Assembly (NCBI GenBank): GCA_037447655.1
Contig: JBBHKE010002415.1
Span: 80,230 to 109,868, forward strand
Origin: Zygnema cylindricum
Lineage: Eukaryota; Streptophyta; Zygnematophyceae; Zygnematales; Zygnemataceae
DNA: 29,639 bases
Direction of reading: 5' to 3'
The notes beneath the pieces were generated by a model. The model saw only the letters and a program-made list of their open reading frames with translations. It searched no databases and was not told where the DNA came from. How positions within the stretch are numbered: the first letter of the stretch is position 1; every line of letters begins with the position of its first letter. Made by a program: the position numbers and the translations under genes. Positions 1 to 10,649 of the stretch are shown here, in pieces.

Positions 1-4
1 TTTT

Positions 5-135
5 TGTTATAGCTCGTTTTGTTGTAGCTCATTTTATGACAGCTCGTTTTGTTATAGCTCGTTTTGTTGAAGCTCGTTTTGTTATAGCTGTTTCTATTAT
101 GGCTTGGTTTACTGTAACTCGTTTTGTTATACCTC
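5..135. repeat. 15-bp minisatellite, block 1
   Basis: Degenerate tandem copies of a 15-base unit close to AGCTCGTTTTGTTAT fill this stretch, with single-base variants such as TTGTTGA and TTATGAC. The unit length is a multiple of three, so open frames run through it, but the resulting peptide is simple periodic sequence. The copies decay toward 135. A second block with a related 15-base unit starts near 343. Confidence 0.75.
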
Positions 136-342
136 TTATTTCTATAGCTCGGTGTGATGGCTGGGTCGTCCTACCTTATTATACACTTTGGAGTATTCTT
201 TGTTTTATAAAGCCAAGATTTCGTTTTTACTGTTAGTACAATTGTCATTTTTGCTTTAGAACCGAAATATTTTGTTTCTTATGAGGTTTCACATATTATT
301 CCATCCTGCTGGGTCGGTAGTGTGGCTCGATATCTTTATTCT

Positions 343-690
343 CCATATTGTTTTGCTCAATGTCATTTGGTTCGGTATTATCTTTGTCGATATTGTTTTG
401 CTCGAAGTTGTTTTGCTCGATATTGTTTTGCTCGACAGTATTTTACTCGATGTTGTTTTGCTCGATATTGTTTTTCTTGATTATGTTTTGATCGATAATA
501 TTATACTCGAAGTTGTTTTACTCGATATTGTTTTTCTCGATATTGTTTTTCTCGATGTTGTTTTGCTCGATTTGTTTTTTTTGGATATTGTTTTGTCCGA
601 TATGTTTTTACTCAATATTGTTTTGCTCGTTACGATTTTTCTCGATATTGTTTTGCCAGATATATTTTTGCTCGATATTGCCTGTCCTGT
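343..690. repeat. 15-bp minisatellite, block 2
   Basis: About 23 degenerate copies of a 15-base unit, consensus near CTCGATATTGTTTTG. Because 15 is divisible by three, the array stays open in several frames; on the + strand one frame reads as repeated L-L-D-I-V. That is what a translated minisatellite looks like, and I see no sign of a real protein. The unit resembles the one at 5-135, so the two blocks may be parts of one array split by unrelated sequence. Confidence 0.8.
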
Positions 691-1531
691 TTTTAAAGAC
701 ATTGTTTTTGAGAAACCTGTCTTTTTCGTGGGTCTGGCGGCCTGACACAATGGATTGGCTCCACATGATAGTGTTGGGACCAAACAGGGGCATTATGCTT
801 CATGTAATACTCTGGATAATTTTATACAATACTTTATTAAGATAGTTGTCGAGATATTTGGTTGGTTGGGTATTAGTTTGGACGCGTTCCTTTCTACTTA
901 CGATCGGCGTTCTTGGGAGAGGAAGGTCCTTGTGAGCCTACAAATTTTTGTCCTTGTAACTCTTTATCATTACAATGAGATAAACCTTAACGTTGGGGTT
1001 TATTTGTACATTTACAGTGTGAGGAAGCTTCCGCCTTTCCCCATCTACTATGTCGGCCATGGATCGTTTGTGTGTTTTAAATGTCTCTCCGCGTGTCGCT
1101 TGGATTATTTACGAGGCTGCTTTTAGTGTATTCTGATTTTTTGGGTAAAAAATACATATTAAGTATAAGGTGCAAAAGATAAAGTACAAGATGCAACGTT
1201 TAAAATCGACAAAGTACAGTCTACAAGATACATTTGCCTTGATTTTAAATGGCATATTGATGCTTATTATGGACTTATGTATTAGGAAAAATGAAAAAAA
1301 ACCAAAAAAAAAAACAAAAATACTCTTATGGGTTCCAATTATACCCTGAGAATATAAAGATTCGTAGAAAACAAAAAGAAAACCCCATGGAATATTATCC
1401 TTAACATTATCCGTTCTCCTTCTCCTTCTCCTTTACCTCATCCATCAATATCTTTGTCCTTCGGTATCCATTGTTATATTCACATCTCCATTTTTTACAG
1501 GGACACACACAGTCGGCGAACTGGATCCATC
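691..1531. other. gene-free spacer
   Basis: No convincing coding region, RNA gene or mobile element is visible. The open frames here have no recognisable domain and carry no codon-level signal of selection that can be judged by eye. There is a short A-rich run near 1295-1320. Confidence 0.4.
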
Positions 1532-1694
1532 TGTACTTTGACCGATCTCGAATGTCTAAAACCACTTTTGTTGGGAACATTATGGAATCCTTCTCTCCCT
1601 CTCCCTCTTCCACTCCCTTTCCCACTACCTCTCCCTCCCCCTCTCCCTTTCTTTGTACTTTGACCGATCTCAAATGTCGGAAACCACTTTTGTC
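1532..1694. repeat. 41-bp direct repeat pair around a CT-rich tract
   Basis: A sequence starting TGTACTTTGACCGATCTC occurs at 1532-1572 and again at 1654-1694 with a few mismatches (CGAATGTCTAAAACC against CAAATGTCGGAAACC). Between the copies lies a pyrimidine-rich tract (about 1590-1652) made of CTCCCT and CTTTCC units. The arrangement suggests a slipped or unequal duplication with expansion of the tract between. Confidence 0.7.
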
Positions 1695-1767
1695 AAAAAA
1701 TATCAGATGACCGAATTCCAAGAAGCATTTTTTGGTCAGGTGTCCCACAGAACCCGGAAATTTGCCT

Positions 1768-1827
1768 TAAAAATATATATATATACACATATATATATAT
1801 ATACATATATATACATATATATATATG

Positions 1828-1861
<34 letters not shown>

Positions 1862-1863
1862 AT
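1768..1863. repeat. AT microsatellite
   Basis: An almost pure run of alternating A/T with interspersed C or G (ATATAC, ATATGT units). The reading frames across it give only Ile/Tyr/His strings and are not coding. Confidence 0.9.
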
Positions 1864-1989
1864 AAAAATAAGAATAACAAAAAAAAAAGGGGAAAACTTT
1901 AACGGAAAAGCTCCATGATAGTCTTCCTTTGGATACAACAATTCAAAGTCGTCTCTTATTTCTCTTTATCTCTCCCTTCCTCACCCCTC

Positions 1990-2060
1990 TTGTTCCCTCT
2001 CCCTCCCCCTCCCCCTCTCCCTCCACTTTCCCCTCTCTCTCACTCTTTTTTTTTCTCTTA
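1990..2060. repeat. CT-rich tract
   Basis: A pyrimidine-only stretch of CTCCCT/CCCCCT units ending in a T run, similar in composition to the tract at 1590-1652. It is strongly strand-asymmetric (C and T only on the + strand). Confidence 0.8.
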
Positions 2061-2745
2061 TTCGTGTTGGGAAAAATCATTCTAAACGTCGTAGAAACTT
2101 GTACGGTGTGACATTTGGCATTTGTCAACGCTATGTTTTATGACTTTTCTAAAAACTAGACAGCAAACCCTACACTTGATTGTAAAAAATAAAATCATGC
2201 ATTCAGTTTTTTAAGGGTGTTTATGTCCGTCCACCTTATCGTCCAAATCAAAGACTTACGTTTCCACGATAGTCAAAAGAGCAATCCAATTGTTGCATGT
2301 GCCGACAAAAAAGAATCAATTAAAGGTAAACATGGCCAGAAACGTACAATTCTTTGCAAAAATAGTGAAATTTCAAGCAAACGTCTCGCCGAAAGACGCC
2401 AAAGCTAAGGTAGACAAATTAGAAGGGACGAGAGGAAAAAGGGAAGAGGAGGGAAGAAGAGCAGAGTGCAAGTCGTCTAGCTTTATTTGAAGGGCACTTG
2501 TACTATTTATATTTGCAAAATCCCCCATCGATATTGAAGTTAATAACATTAATTCGGCCGCGACTAATTTTGGCCTAAATCATAAAATAATGATAACAAC
2601 AGTATTTAAGGGAGTGGACAAAACTCCACCACATCTCTTGGCACTAAATTAAAATTGTATATTACAATTACACATGAACCATGTATAAATAACATGTAAA
2701 CTACCCTCAGTAGTGTTATGTATTGAGAAAATTATCATCTCTACA

Positions 2746-2770
2746 TTATATTATATTATATTATATTATA
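2746..2770. repeat. TTATA pentanucleotide repeat
   Basis: Five exact tandem copies of TTATA. The surrounding 2100-3730 contains no recognisable gene. The stretch 3010-3190 is rich in the motif TTAACCGA/AACCGACC. Confidence 0.8.
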
Positions 2771-3268
2771 TATCGAGAATCTAACGGTCAGAGGGCTCGA
2801 TATATCGCTCCGGATATATTTGGTAGGAGGTGGCGGTCCGTACAGATGAAGTACGGAAATAATGTAACAAAAACCGTACGGACGAACCGGCCTCCGCAAG
2901 GGGGAGCTTTTGAAATTTTAAGGCAACCAAGCGTCACTTTGATATACCGTTGCATGTATGTGGTGGCGTATCATTCCGATCAGAGGTCGCAAAAGTCAAA
3001 ATTTTACATAACCGAAACCGACCGTTTTTTTTTTTTTCAAAATCTAATTAACCGACGCCCGACCGGGTTATGTCACGCTCCAAAATTGATAACCGTTAAC
3101 CGACCGGCGTTTACAAAAATAAAAGTTAACCGAAACTCCATTTCCCCCGACTCACCGTACCCGCCCGTATCCGAAAAAGTACAAAATTACAACGCTCATG
3201 GTTATTAGCGTTAAGCATCTATTACTGTTAATGAAAAATTATGATTAATAACACTATTTAATACAAGG

Positions 3269-3295
3269 AGACGTGGCAAGTTGTAATCCACGTCT
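3269..3295. repeat. short inverted repeat (hairpin)
   Basis: AGACGTGG at 3269-3276 is the exact reverse complement of CCACGTCT at 3288-3295, leaving an 11-base loop. It lies in non-coding sequence between AT-rich TTAATAACACT motifs that resemble the inner part of the MITE ends described further on, so it may be the centre of an old foldback element. Confidence 0.4.
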
Positions 3296-3735
3296 TTAAA
3301 TAGTAAAGACTATAAATAGTAGCGGCTTATTAACACTAATAACAATGAGTGACGTAGTGGTACATCTCCCTTTGCGTGTAACTCTTAGTCTTAACCATTA
3401 AAATTTTGCGTGTAACTCTTATATTAATGTTTAAACTCTTAAGTTTATGTTTTTTCTCTCATAAATCTACATTTTTCGCTACATGTTTTGGACGGTTTTT
3501 CTTTCGCTTACGATCCTATGTTATGAATTATGCAAAAAAGGTAAAGTTTTTATCATGTATGCTTAAAAAAAAAACCTTAGTTTTTCACATGGAAAATCAA
3601 TTAGCAAAACGTTTCATTTCGTCGTTAACGAGCGTTTTTTTGTCAGTGGTTAAGAACCTACTTTTCGTCATCGCTCTCACCAAAAAACTTGTGGAAACCG
3701 CCTTTACTTTGCGATGTTTTGCGTTTTTTTATGAT

Positions 3736-3960
3736 ACGTTGAGGACTACCGAAATCAAAGTCATCACAGAGGTCGATTGCGAGTTCTCAAAGTTTGACCC
3801 TTGCGCTTTCAATTCGGTTTTTGATACCCCGAATACGTTGAGGACTACCAAAATCAACGTCATCACTGAGGTCGTTTGCGAGTTCTCGAGATTTGACCCT
3901 TGCGCTTTCAATTGAGGTTTGACCCTTGCGTTTTCAATTTCGGTTTTCGATACCCCAATT
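3736..3960. repeat. 99-bp tandem repeat, about 2.3 copies
   Basis: The unit beginning ACGTTGAGGACTACC starts at 3736 and again at 3835. The segment GTTTGACCCTTGCG...TTTCAATT...GATACCCC is then repeated a third time from about 3916 to 3955 as a partial copy. The copies differ at scattered bases. The open frames through it on both strands come from the repeat and are probably not genes. The array ends about 20 bases before the truncated end of the hAT remnant at 3981. Confidence 0.8.
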
Positions 3961-3980
3961 ATTTCAAGCTTTTGTTTTTG

Positions 3981-5455
3981 TTAGGGATCTAAGAGAGCAG
4001 CGACAATATGATACTCATGAAGGCCCAACTTCGGTAGTGCAAATTTCACAAAAAGTTGTTTTAATTTTTGCAAGTTTGGGGAATTGGCGGGGCATTCTTT
4101 TTCACCGTTATTGTAAGATGTTTTTCTTATCTTACAAATGTTATGGAGAGACGATAGTTCAAACAAAACCAAATGTAAAGTTGGTTCTTTGAATTTTTCC
4201 AACTTTGGAGTCGCTTCTTGAAACCTTTTCCAAAAATGGTATATGTTCGGTAAAAGTCTTATTGATACAAGCAAAAAGTATCAGTTTATTTTTTGCTTGA
4301 GCGATTGGTCCTATCTCATTGAATGCATCATAAATACTCTTAAGCATTTGGAGCAAAGAATTCCACTGCGTTGCGTTTTCTTGTTTTAAAGTGTTTTTTA
4401 AAAGATTTTGTAAATTACTCTGTTAGAAAAACGTGACCAATGATTTACACGCGTCAATTAGATCAAAAAAAACATGAACTTCCACATTGCATTTGCCCTT
4501 TTGGAAGTTCCGCTCTTATTGAAGATCGTTGTCACAATTGTAGCAATTTTGTGGTCCGCGCAAGGTATCCAAGTAAACATACTCGGTAGACCTTCAGTCG
4601 CACACATGTTAGAGCCACTATCAGTCACGACAACGCAAAGATCAAAATTGGACATTTCAAAATTGGTCAAACAATTTTTTAAAGCCGTTAAAACATTTTC
4701 CGCGGTGTGTTTTTCCTCCGGAAAATGATCGACTTGAAGCGTCCATGCATGAAGTTTAAGTTATTTGTCAATAAAATGAGTGGTTACTAACATGAATGAG
4801 GTTCTTTTTAGTGTCTCGGTCCAGAGATTGGCCGTGAATGCGACAAAAATATTGTTATCAATATTTTCTCTAAGTTTTGGGATGATCAAACTACGAATAT
4901 GTTTCGCAAAAGATATAATGTAGTTTTTTACGCTATTGACGGACAAGGTGAAGTTGGTCGATGTCAACACTTTTGTTGGACGAAAGACCAACATCAAACA
5001 ATGCTTGACAAAATGCTTTTAAACCTAGTAAAAAAATGAAAAAACTAAAAAAAAATATCATACAATTACTAACCATGATTAACATAGAAGGTTTATACCA
5101 AAACTTTTCTTTTTTATGGATAGACAAATAAAAAACAACATCATGACCAACCAAATAATAAGAAAAATATATAAATAAGCGTATGAATATAACTTATTTA
5201 TAAGGAAATAGCGATGAAGCTCAAATATATTTAAGTTTATTAACAAAACAAGCTATAATGACATATACACTAAAGCCATCTTAAATAGAATTTAAAATAA
5301 ACCATAACTAAACCGTCGACTATCGAAAATGGTCGAAGCTCCTCACAACACATCAACGCCACCATTTTCGCAATTTTTTTTCGGTCACTCGTTTTCGCCC
5401 CCGTTTTTGAAAGAAACTTACGAAGAAGCCCTCTTGAATTATCCATGTCAGCCAA
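3981..5455 (-). pseudogene. degenerate hAT-superfamily transposase
   Basis: Reading from 5455 down to 3981 on the minus strand, broken frames give a recognisable hAT/ZBED-type transposase. Segments in order: CCEELRPFSIVDG (about 5355-5317), the region upstream of the DDE core; LWTETLKRTSF...THFIDK (about 4830-4761), like the W-T/S...H-F-I motif of the family; VVVTDSGSNMCAT (about 4640-4600), the V-T-D-N/S-G-x-N-M core with a catalytic Asp; and AALLDP near 3985, where the family has L-D-P-R-F-K. An in-frame TAA follows THFIDK, the frame shifts between segments, and the copy ends at LLDP with no C-terminal dimerisation region. No BED zinc finger was seen. It is a dead, truncated element. I could not define its terminal inverted repeats. 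Confidence 0.75.
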
Positions 5456-6090
5456 ATCTAAACATGCGTGAGTGTTGGTTGTTCAAGTATCGTTTGTTGA
5501 CTTGTATGGATAAACTATGAAACATGTATTACAAGCCACAAAACTTGCCCCCTTCACCATGTATTGTTTGATGTTTTAACTTCATAGACATGTTCAATTT
5601 TTTTCCAACAATTTGAAGTGGCCTTGCTTTCTTTTACTAGGTAATACTGAGCAATTTCACCATTTTTTTTATTTTGGAAGTTCGTTTTGGATTGTAGTTT
5701 TAAAGGAAGCGAGGATTTTTTTCTCCATTTCAGTGTATGACTAAGTTTTGTTAGAATTGTGGTCGAGTTTCTCTAACTTAAATAGCAATTCAATTTATCG
5801 ATTTATTGTTTGAAACATGTGAGTAAGCCAATAATTAGGATTTATGGGATCTCAGGAAGGGAATGGACCGACGGCATCGTCTTCTTAGGTCAATGGTGGT
5901 CGTTAGAAGGATTTTTTGGTAGGTTCTTTGAGAAGATATATTGCGATAGTTTTTTTGAAAGGTTTTTTTCTTGTTTTGAACGTTCTTGATTTTGCACGTG
6001 ACACTGTCACATGTAGAAAATGTACAACGTTCTGGTTTTCTTTCAGAGTTGTAAAAATCCATCTTTGTAAAAGGCCTGCGAGGTTGTTAA
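5456..6090. other. gene-free spacer
   Basis: No supportable feature. Open frames on both strands between 5835 and 6350 are mostly low-complexity (F/K-rich or the G-G-F repeat described next) and show no domain. Confidence 0.4.
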
Positions 6091-6094
6091 GAGG

Positions 6095-6250
6095 TTTTAT
6101 AATTATGGGAGGTTTTTTGTGTAAGGGAGATATGGGAAGTTTTTTGTTTATGGGCGGTTTTGTAAGCATGGGAGTTTTACAAGTATTTGAGATTTCATAC
6201 GTAAGGGAGGTCCTAAAAAGTATGGGAGGTTTCATAAGTATGGGAGGTTA
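6095..6250. repeat. degenerate 18-bp minisatellite
   Basis: Tandem, imperfect copies of a unit near TATGGGAGGTTTTATAAG. On the + strand it reads as M-G-G-F-x-S in one frame, an artefact of the unit being divisible by three. It lies just outside the left end of the MITE at 6346. Confidence 0.65.
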
Positions 6251-6345
6251 CTGGACATTGATGACATATTTAGAGCGGGTGCAATTAATTAACAGTTTGG
6301 ATGTGCACTTCAAAGCTTTATGGAGCGTTTATTGTTGTGGAGCTA

Positions 6346-6860
6346 CACCGTGAATCGTTGTCAGAGTAAAGAAATTATTGACGTGTGTTTTTTTAGGGTT
6401 TTTTTATGGTTTTTTAGCGTCTTTTAGGATTTTTTAGGGTTTTCTACGCAGGATCGTCATCACAAAACAAAGTCTAATCAAAGTTGGTCACAAAATCTTT
6501 GGTTTTTGAGTTACGATTGTTGCTCGCTGGGGTTGAGTTGTGCATGTGTACAAACAAGGTGACGAAAGCCAAAGGTACAGGCGTTTCTTATGTTTATGTG
6601 CAAAATACAGAGATTTATTATGGTAATTCTAAAATCGCTGTAAACAATCGTCAACTTTGACTTTTATAACGCTATTTCGGCGCCCCCAAGTTTTGACAAA
6701 AATTCTCAAATAGAGTTATTAATTATATTTTGGAAATCCCCAAAATTCCCAATTAGAGTCAATGATTTCTTTGAAAATCCACAAATTCACAATTAGGGTT
6801 AATAACGCTAATTGTTTTTTAACCCTAGTTTTTTCACAACGCTAATAGCGATTAACGGTG
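6346..6860. mobile_element. mariner/Stowaway-like MITE, copy A
   Basis: The left end CACCGTGAATCG at 6346 and right end CGATTAACGGTG at 6860 are near-inverted repeats, each flanked outside by TA (6344-6345 and 6861-6862), as for Tc1/mariner-type target duplication. The left arm is more diverged than the right. Inside is the motif GGCGCCCCCAAGTTTTGAC (from about 6679), which recurs in copies D and E, so they form one family. No transposase is encoded; length about 515 bp. It contains a telomere-like TTTTTTAGGG stretch (6384-6442). Confidence 0.65.
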
Positions 6861-7066
6861 TAATTTCAATTAAAATTGTTTGTCTTCATGCTCAATGACA
6901 CACATACGACGTAAACTAAATACAAGGAAACCTGAACGTGCGCATTAGAATACGAAAACGACAAATCATACCGTAGCCACACGCGTGACCCTCATAACTA
7001 ACGGATGCATCAAGATACACTTATGTACGTACTCAAAGTACAGTAACAGTGTCTAAAAGTACAGTA

Positions 7067-7216
7067 CACCGCCAATCGCTATTAGAGTAGATAACGCTAA
7101 TTGAGTGCCCCCCCTTTTTTTTTTTTTCCGAAATACAATCAATAATTCTACTTTTTCCTTTACGCCTTTTAGGGTTCTTTTTTTGATTAGCGTTAATAAC
7201 GGAAGTACACCGCGAT
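7067..7216. mobile_element. MITE fragment, copy B (partial)
   Basis: CACCGCCAATCGCTATTAGAG at 7067, preceded by TA, matches the terminal repeat of the family, followed by the typical AACGCTAATT. Near 7185-7200 the inner end motif GATTAGCGTTAATAACG is seen, but the expected ATTCACGGTG terminus is not; the sequence reads GGAAGTACACCGC instead. The right boundary is therefore approximate, and this may be a nested or rearranged copy. Confidence 0.4.
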
Positions 7217-7808
7217 GTTTCTAGTGTGATGTACGGACAGGCTTTGTCCGTACCAAAATGTACTTTTTGAAGTAAAAATGTACAAAAAGTCATTTAATGT
7301 AATTTCGCACCCGTGTGAATGTGCACTGGAAAAAGAGACGCAAACTCGAATGTTCAGATTTTGGCGTACGAATTGTCAGATTTTGTAAGACTACATATAT
7401 TGATGTAGACATCAATACGGCGGGCATTTATTATTCGAAAAAACCCAAATTAGGGTGTCGTTCCATCAGATGAAAAGTGAGGTTCTTTACAGAAATCGGG
7501 GCCTCTCCGTACGACGCCGTATCTTCTATTTTGTTTTTATACGCGAACAACATTACAGAGATTCTTGCCAAATCTTGCCAATATTCTCCAAAGGTCTGGG
7601 AGGTAACAATGACCGTTGGATTTGTTTTCGCGAAGCATTCGCTTCCAAAGTCGAGGTACATCACCATTTACAGAAACTTTGGGCCGCGACACGTTGGATA
7701 ATGAGCATACGTGTCATTATGTGAGCCAACAGAAATCAAAAAATTCGGAAATTGTATATGCGTTACAAAATCCAACGAAATCGCAAAATTTATCTTGTAA
7801 CAAACTTT

Positions 7809-7890
7809 CGTCACGCTATTTTTGATACCACCCATGCGTCACACTATTTGTGCCCACGCTCATCTGTCACACCATTTCTTGCTACGCATT
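7809..7890. repeat. 27-28 bp tandem repeat, three degenerate copies
   Basis: CGTCACGCTATTT (7809), CGTCACACTATTT (7837) and TGTCACACCATTT (about 7865) start three successive units of about 27 bases. The copies are diverged. No coding meaning is seen. Confidence 0.5.
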
Positions 7891-8212
7891 TCCGTTCTTT
7901 CCTTCCAACCTTTTAGCTTCATTGCTTCCCGCCCTTTCGCACATCTTTACAACTTCATGGTTTCCCGCGCATATATCCGTCTTTAAATTTTTGTTTTCGG
8001 ATTTTAGGATTACAATTGGAAACTGACAACCGAATTGAGTTTTTCAAATTCAAACGAAATATGCTGCCATTGGCATTTTCAAAAATTAACATGTACAGAA
8101 GTAACTTATCTATAAATAGGGAACATATGATAAGAAGCTTCACATGTTTATTAATTCGTGGATTGTCGGATTGCAGATGTAGGTTAAAATTATCCATATT
8201 TTAGGCTTTACC

Positions 8213-8536
8213 ATGTCTTTTGTAGGCGGCAATTTTAACCCTTTTGCTTTTCGCCCAGAACTAATACCGCATCCTAATCAGCAGGGCGATGGGTCGAAAA
8301 GCAACCAAGAAAATATCAATCACCTCCACAATCATGCCATTGATGGAGAACTTGGGCGAAACAATGAGAATCCGATACACTTGGAAGGAGTAGGAAACGT
8401 GTGCGAACTACACTTGATATTCCTCTGTGCGATATACATAATGAAGGTTAAAATAATCAATGCTTCGTCATTATATGCACTGCCGTCTAACGCTAACAGG
8501 ATAATTATAATTAAAATCAGCTCCATGATGGATTAA
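8213..8536 (+). CDS. possible small ORF or orphan first exon, unknown
   Basis: An ATG-initiated frame of 107 codons. The first 60 or so residues are hydrophilic and compositionally ordinary (rich in N, H, P, E), starting MSFVGGNFNPFAFRPELIP. The last part becomes hydrophobic and Ile-rich, as random AT-rich DNA would. If real, the coding part could end near 8400 at a splice donor, but I found no following exon. I recognise no domain. It is surrounded by repeats and MITEs, so it may equally be a transposon remnant or chance frame. Confidence 0.2.
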   Translation: MSFVGGNFNPFAFRPELIPHPNQQGDGSKSNQENINHLHNHAIDGELGRNNENPIHLEGVGNVCELHLIFLCAIYIMKVKIINASSLYALPSNANRIIIIKISSMMD

Positions 8537-8740
8537 TTTTTAAAACCTTCCCCAACTTACAATTTTTGAAACCCTAAAATATTATGAAAATGTTTCTGTA
8601 ATCCTTCTACTTGGTGGAAAGATACTTGCAGAGAAAATGTTTCAGGGAATAATGTTACAAAAGAATCTCCGTTAACGTTTTAGAATAAAAACTCCAAAAA
8701 ACATTCATGAAATAGCCTGTAGAGAGCAGTGGAACCCTAA

Positions 8741-8761
8741 TTTCAGTTTCAAAAACTGAAA
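8741..8761. repeat. perfect 9-bp hairpin between telomere-like motifs
   Basis: TTTCAGTTT and AAACTGAAA pair perfectly around a 3-base loop. The hairpin is bracketed by ACCCTAA on the left and ACCCTAAAA on the right, telo-box-like motifs, with another AACCCTAAAA near 8567. Function unknown. Confidence 0.45.
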
Positions 8762-9032
8762 CCCTAAAAGACGAGCCGCTGTCAAAGGCAAGGCGGATGG
8801 AACTGCTGTCATACGATCACCCGGTACGCAAGCACATGGCACGCAAATAATGGCTTCAAGTCAAAGCTGGTCGGCGCGATGTATTTGTGTAGATTTTGTG
8901 TATCAGATGGTAAGTTACGTGGAGCCACTCTTTTTTGTACACGTGGATTACAGACTGCGCGATAGTACACTGATCAAAATGTAGCATTCTGTAATGTTGG
9001 CCGTACGTTTACAGAATTTCCTGATGGAACGC

Positions 9033-9159
9033 CACCCTTAGAGTTAGTGATTAATTAGTATAATGTTTTTCCTGGATTTTTTTTTTCCCAATTAGCGTTA
9101 ATAACACTATTCTTTTTTTTACGCTATTTATTCCTTTACTCTAATAGCGATTCACGGTG
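9033..9159. mobile_element. MITE fragment, copy C
   Basis: The right end CTAATAGCGATTCACGGTG (ending 9159, followed by TA) is an excellent match to the family terminus, and the inner motif TTAGCGTTAATAACACTA is present near 9092. The left end is unclear: CACCCTTAGAGTTAGTGATT at 9033 is the best candidate. If that is right, this is a short derivative of about 127 bp. Confidence 0.45.
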
Positions 9160-9193
9160 TAGAGTACAACGTTCACATAAGCTCCCGACAACA

Positions 9194-9248
9194 ATTAATA
9201 AATAAATAAATAAAGAAAGAAATAAATAAATTTAAATAAATAAATAAT
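9194..9248. repeat. AAAT microsatellite
   Basis: Repeated AAAT/AAAG tetranucleotides with a few interruptions, directly upstream of the dispersed repeat that starts at 9301. Confidence 0.75.
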
Positions 9249-9300
9249 AATGTTAATAATGAAAGTACAACAAAAACCAAGCTGGCCAATACTATATATT

Positions 9301-9642
9301 GTGCTGAGCATTGTTGCCACGTCGGTTCTTTTTGCCCCCTTGGAAATTCCTAGATATAATGTGGCACAAAACGGGTAGGTTATGAAACTGATAATATTTT
9401 AAGTTGACTATGATAAAGTATAATCCAAAGTGTACGGAAGATATTATTGCCACGAACCATGTAATAACGCTATTACCATATCCGACTCCACCAACTACGT
9501 TTTCTGTGAAAGGTGGCACGTTTCCAGATTGTACATGTACGGTCAATGACGCCATTGTAAATTCTGCGGTGAGATTTCACAAGTACAGTACCGTACTGTA
9601 CTGACAGTACTGTAAGCTGTTTCCGCGACAAACTAACCGTTA
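9301..9642. repeat. dispersed repeat, copy 1
   Basis: From GTGCTGAGCATTGTTG to AACTAACCGTT, this block is closely matched by 10650-10940. Shared internal landmarks are AAAACGGGTAGGTTATGAAA, AATCCAAAGTGTACGGAAGA and GTACATGTACGGTCAAT. It ends in the palindrome-rich GTACAGTACCGTACTGTAC (9583-9601). Copy 1 is about 50 bases longer, mostly through extra sequence around 9325 and 9485. No coding function is evident. Possible readings are solo or paired LTR-like termini of an about 1.6 kb non-coding element, or two insertions of a retroposed short element. Confidence 0.7.
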
Positions 9643-10649
9643 AAATTAAAAATCCGTACATAGCCCACATGGGACCGTACTCTTAGCCGCACAATATGAC
9701 ACGTTTACGTTCGCACACGCCAATAAAGACAAAAAAAGAAAACAGCGTAACATTTCGTGCGTTAAAAAGAAAACTCGCGGCCGAATAAAGTCACGAATCA
9801 TAACTAGTGTAGACCCTTTGTCCTTAGAACCTTTTTCTCTTAGAGCGTTGTTCCATTAGACGGTCTCAGTAAACGTCGAAAATTTGTTTACTGGAGCCAT
9901 CGTTCCATTGTGTCGGGTCAGTAACCGACATTTTATTTGCGTGGCACACTTTGATTGGTTCACGTAATAAGTGGATACGATTCTGGTAATCTTCGGAGAG
10001 TCTCTGACAACAAATTGTGACCACATATTTGTACCAACGAAGGAAGAAGTGACTCGTGACACGTATTGAGTGAAATCTGTACGTGCGAACGAAACTTAAA
10101 ATTTGTAAAAGCGTACGAAAATGTCAGAATGGTTCGTGGATGGCAACGAAAGCGTGGAACAATATCCCCCGTCAAAGATTTTCTTGCGGCTTCCGGGGGC
10201 CTCGCATCCTCCCTGGCGAAAGGCAAAGGTCATACGCGACGTGCACCGACCTGGTCGCGCGGTCGAGCGGTCGAGGCACGATGATATTCGTTCAGGTGCT
10301 TAAAATTGATCTACTCCGGGCCACTTGTTGCGAAGTGAAAGTGTCAGATGATGGCGTATCCGATTATGCATCCGACGGTCCACGTTTACAACCATAAACG
10401 TGGAGAATCAAATCCCTCATTCAGTAGGCTTGTTTTTCTAACATTATATTTTTTTAGGTACGGCATTGTACGAAAACGTACGGCTTTTAGTAAACAACGA
10501 CATTTTCCCCTTAATGGAACCTTACCCTTATTACAAGCCAGGTACAGAAGCAGCAATCAACAACGAAAAGCCCAATCAGAGAGGGCTGAAACACGTGCGG
10601 ACTCCAACAAGGCAAATAGTCAAATGCTCTGTTGTATTGTTATTGTAGT
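9643..10649. other. sequence between the two dispersed repeat copies
   Basis: No recognisable protein domain. It is more GC-rich than its surroundings, especially 10180-10290. Three overlapping + strand frames are open across the GC-rich part, which mostly reflects the scarcity of stop codons there. If the flanking repeats are LTR-like, this would be the interior of a non-autonomous element, but no primer-binding or polypurine site was identified. Confidence 0.3.

Noticed and set aside
272-845. Long overlapping open frames on both strands (157, 110 and 100 codons)
   Set aside because: They are translations of the 15-bp minisatellite, with periodic low-complexity peptides and no domain.
1653-1941. 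Open frames giving Ile/Tyr/His strings
   Set aside because: They run through the AT microsatellite and have no coding character.
2723-3208. 161-codon + strand frame
   Set aside because: It starts in a TTATA repeat from a non-ATG codon, includes a poly-T run read as Phe, and shows no recognisable domain.
5903-6353. Open frames on both strands with G-G-F or K-P-P-I repeats
   Set aside because: They are products of the 18-bp minisatellite and T-rich flanks.
7431-7825. Overlapping frames of 69-89 codons on both strands
   Set aside because: No domain, no coherent frame across strands, and interrupted by stops within 300 bases.
10066-10397. Three overlapping + strand frames of 60-104 codons
   Set aside because: They lie in a locally GC-rich stretch where stops are scarce; none has a domain, and they contradict each other in frame.
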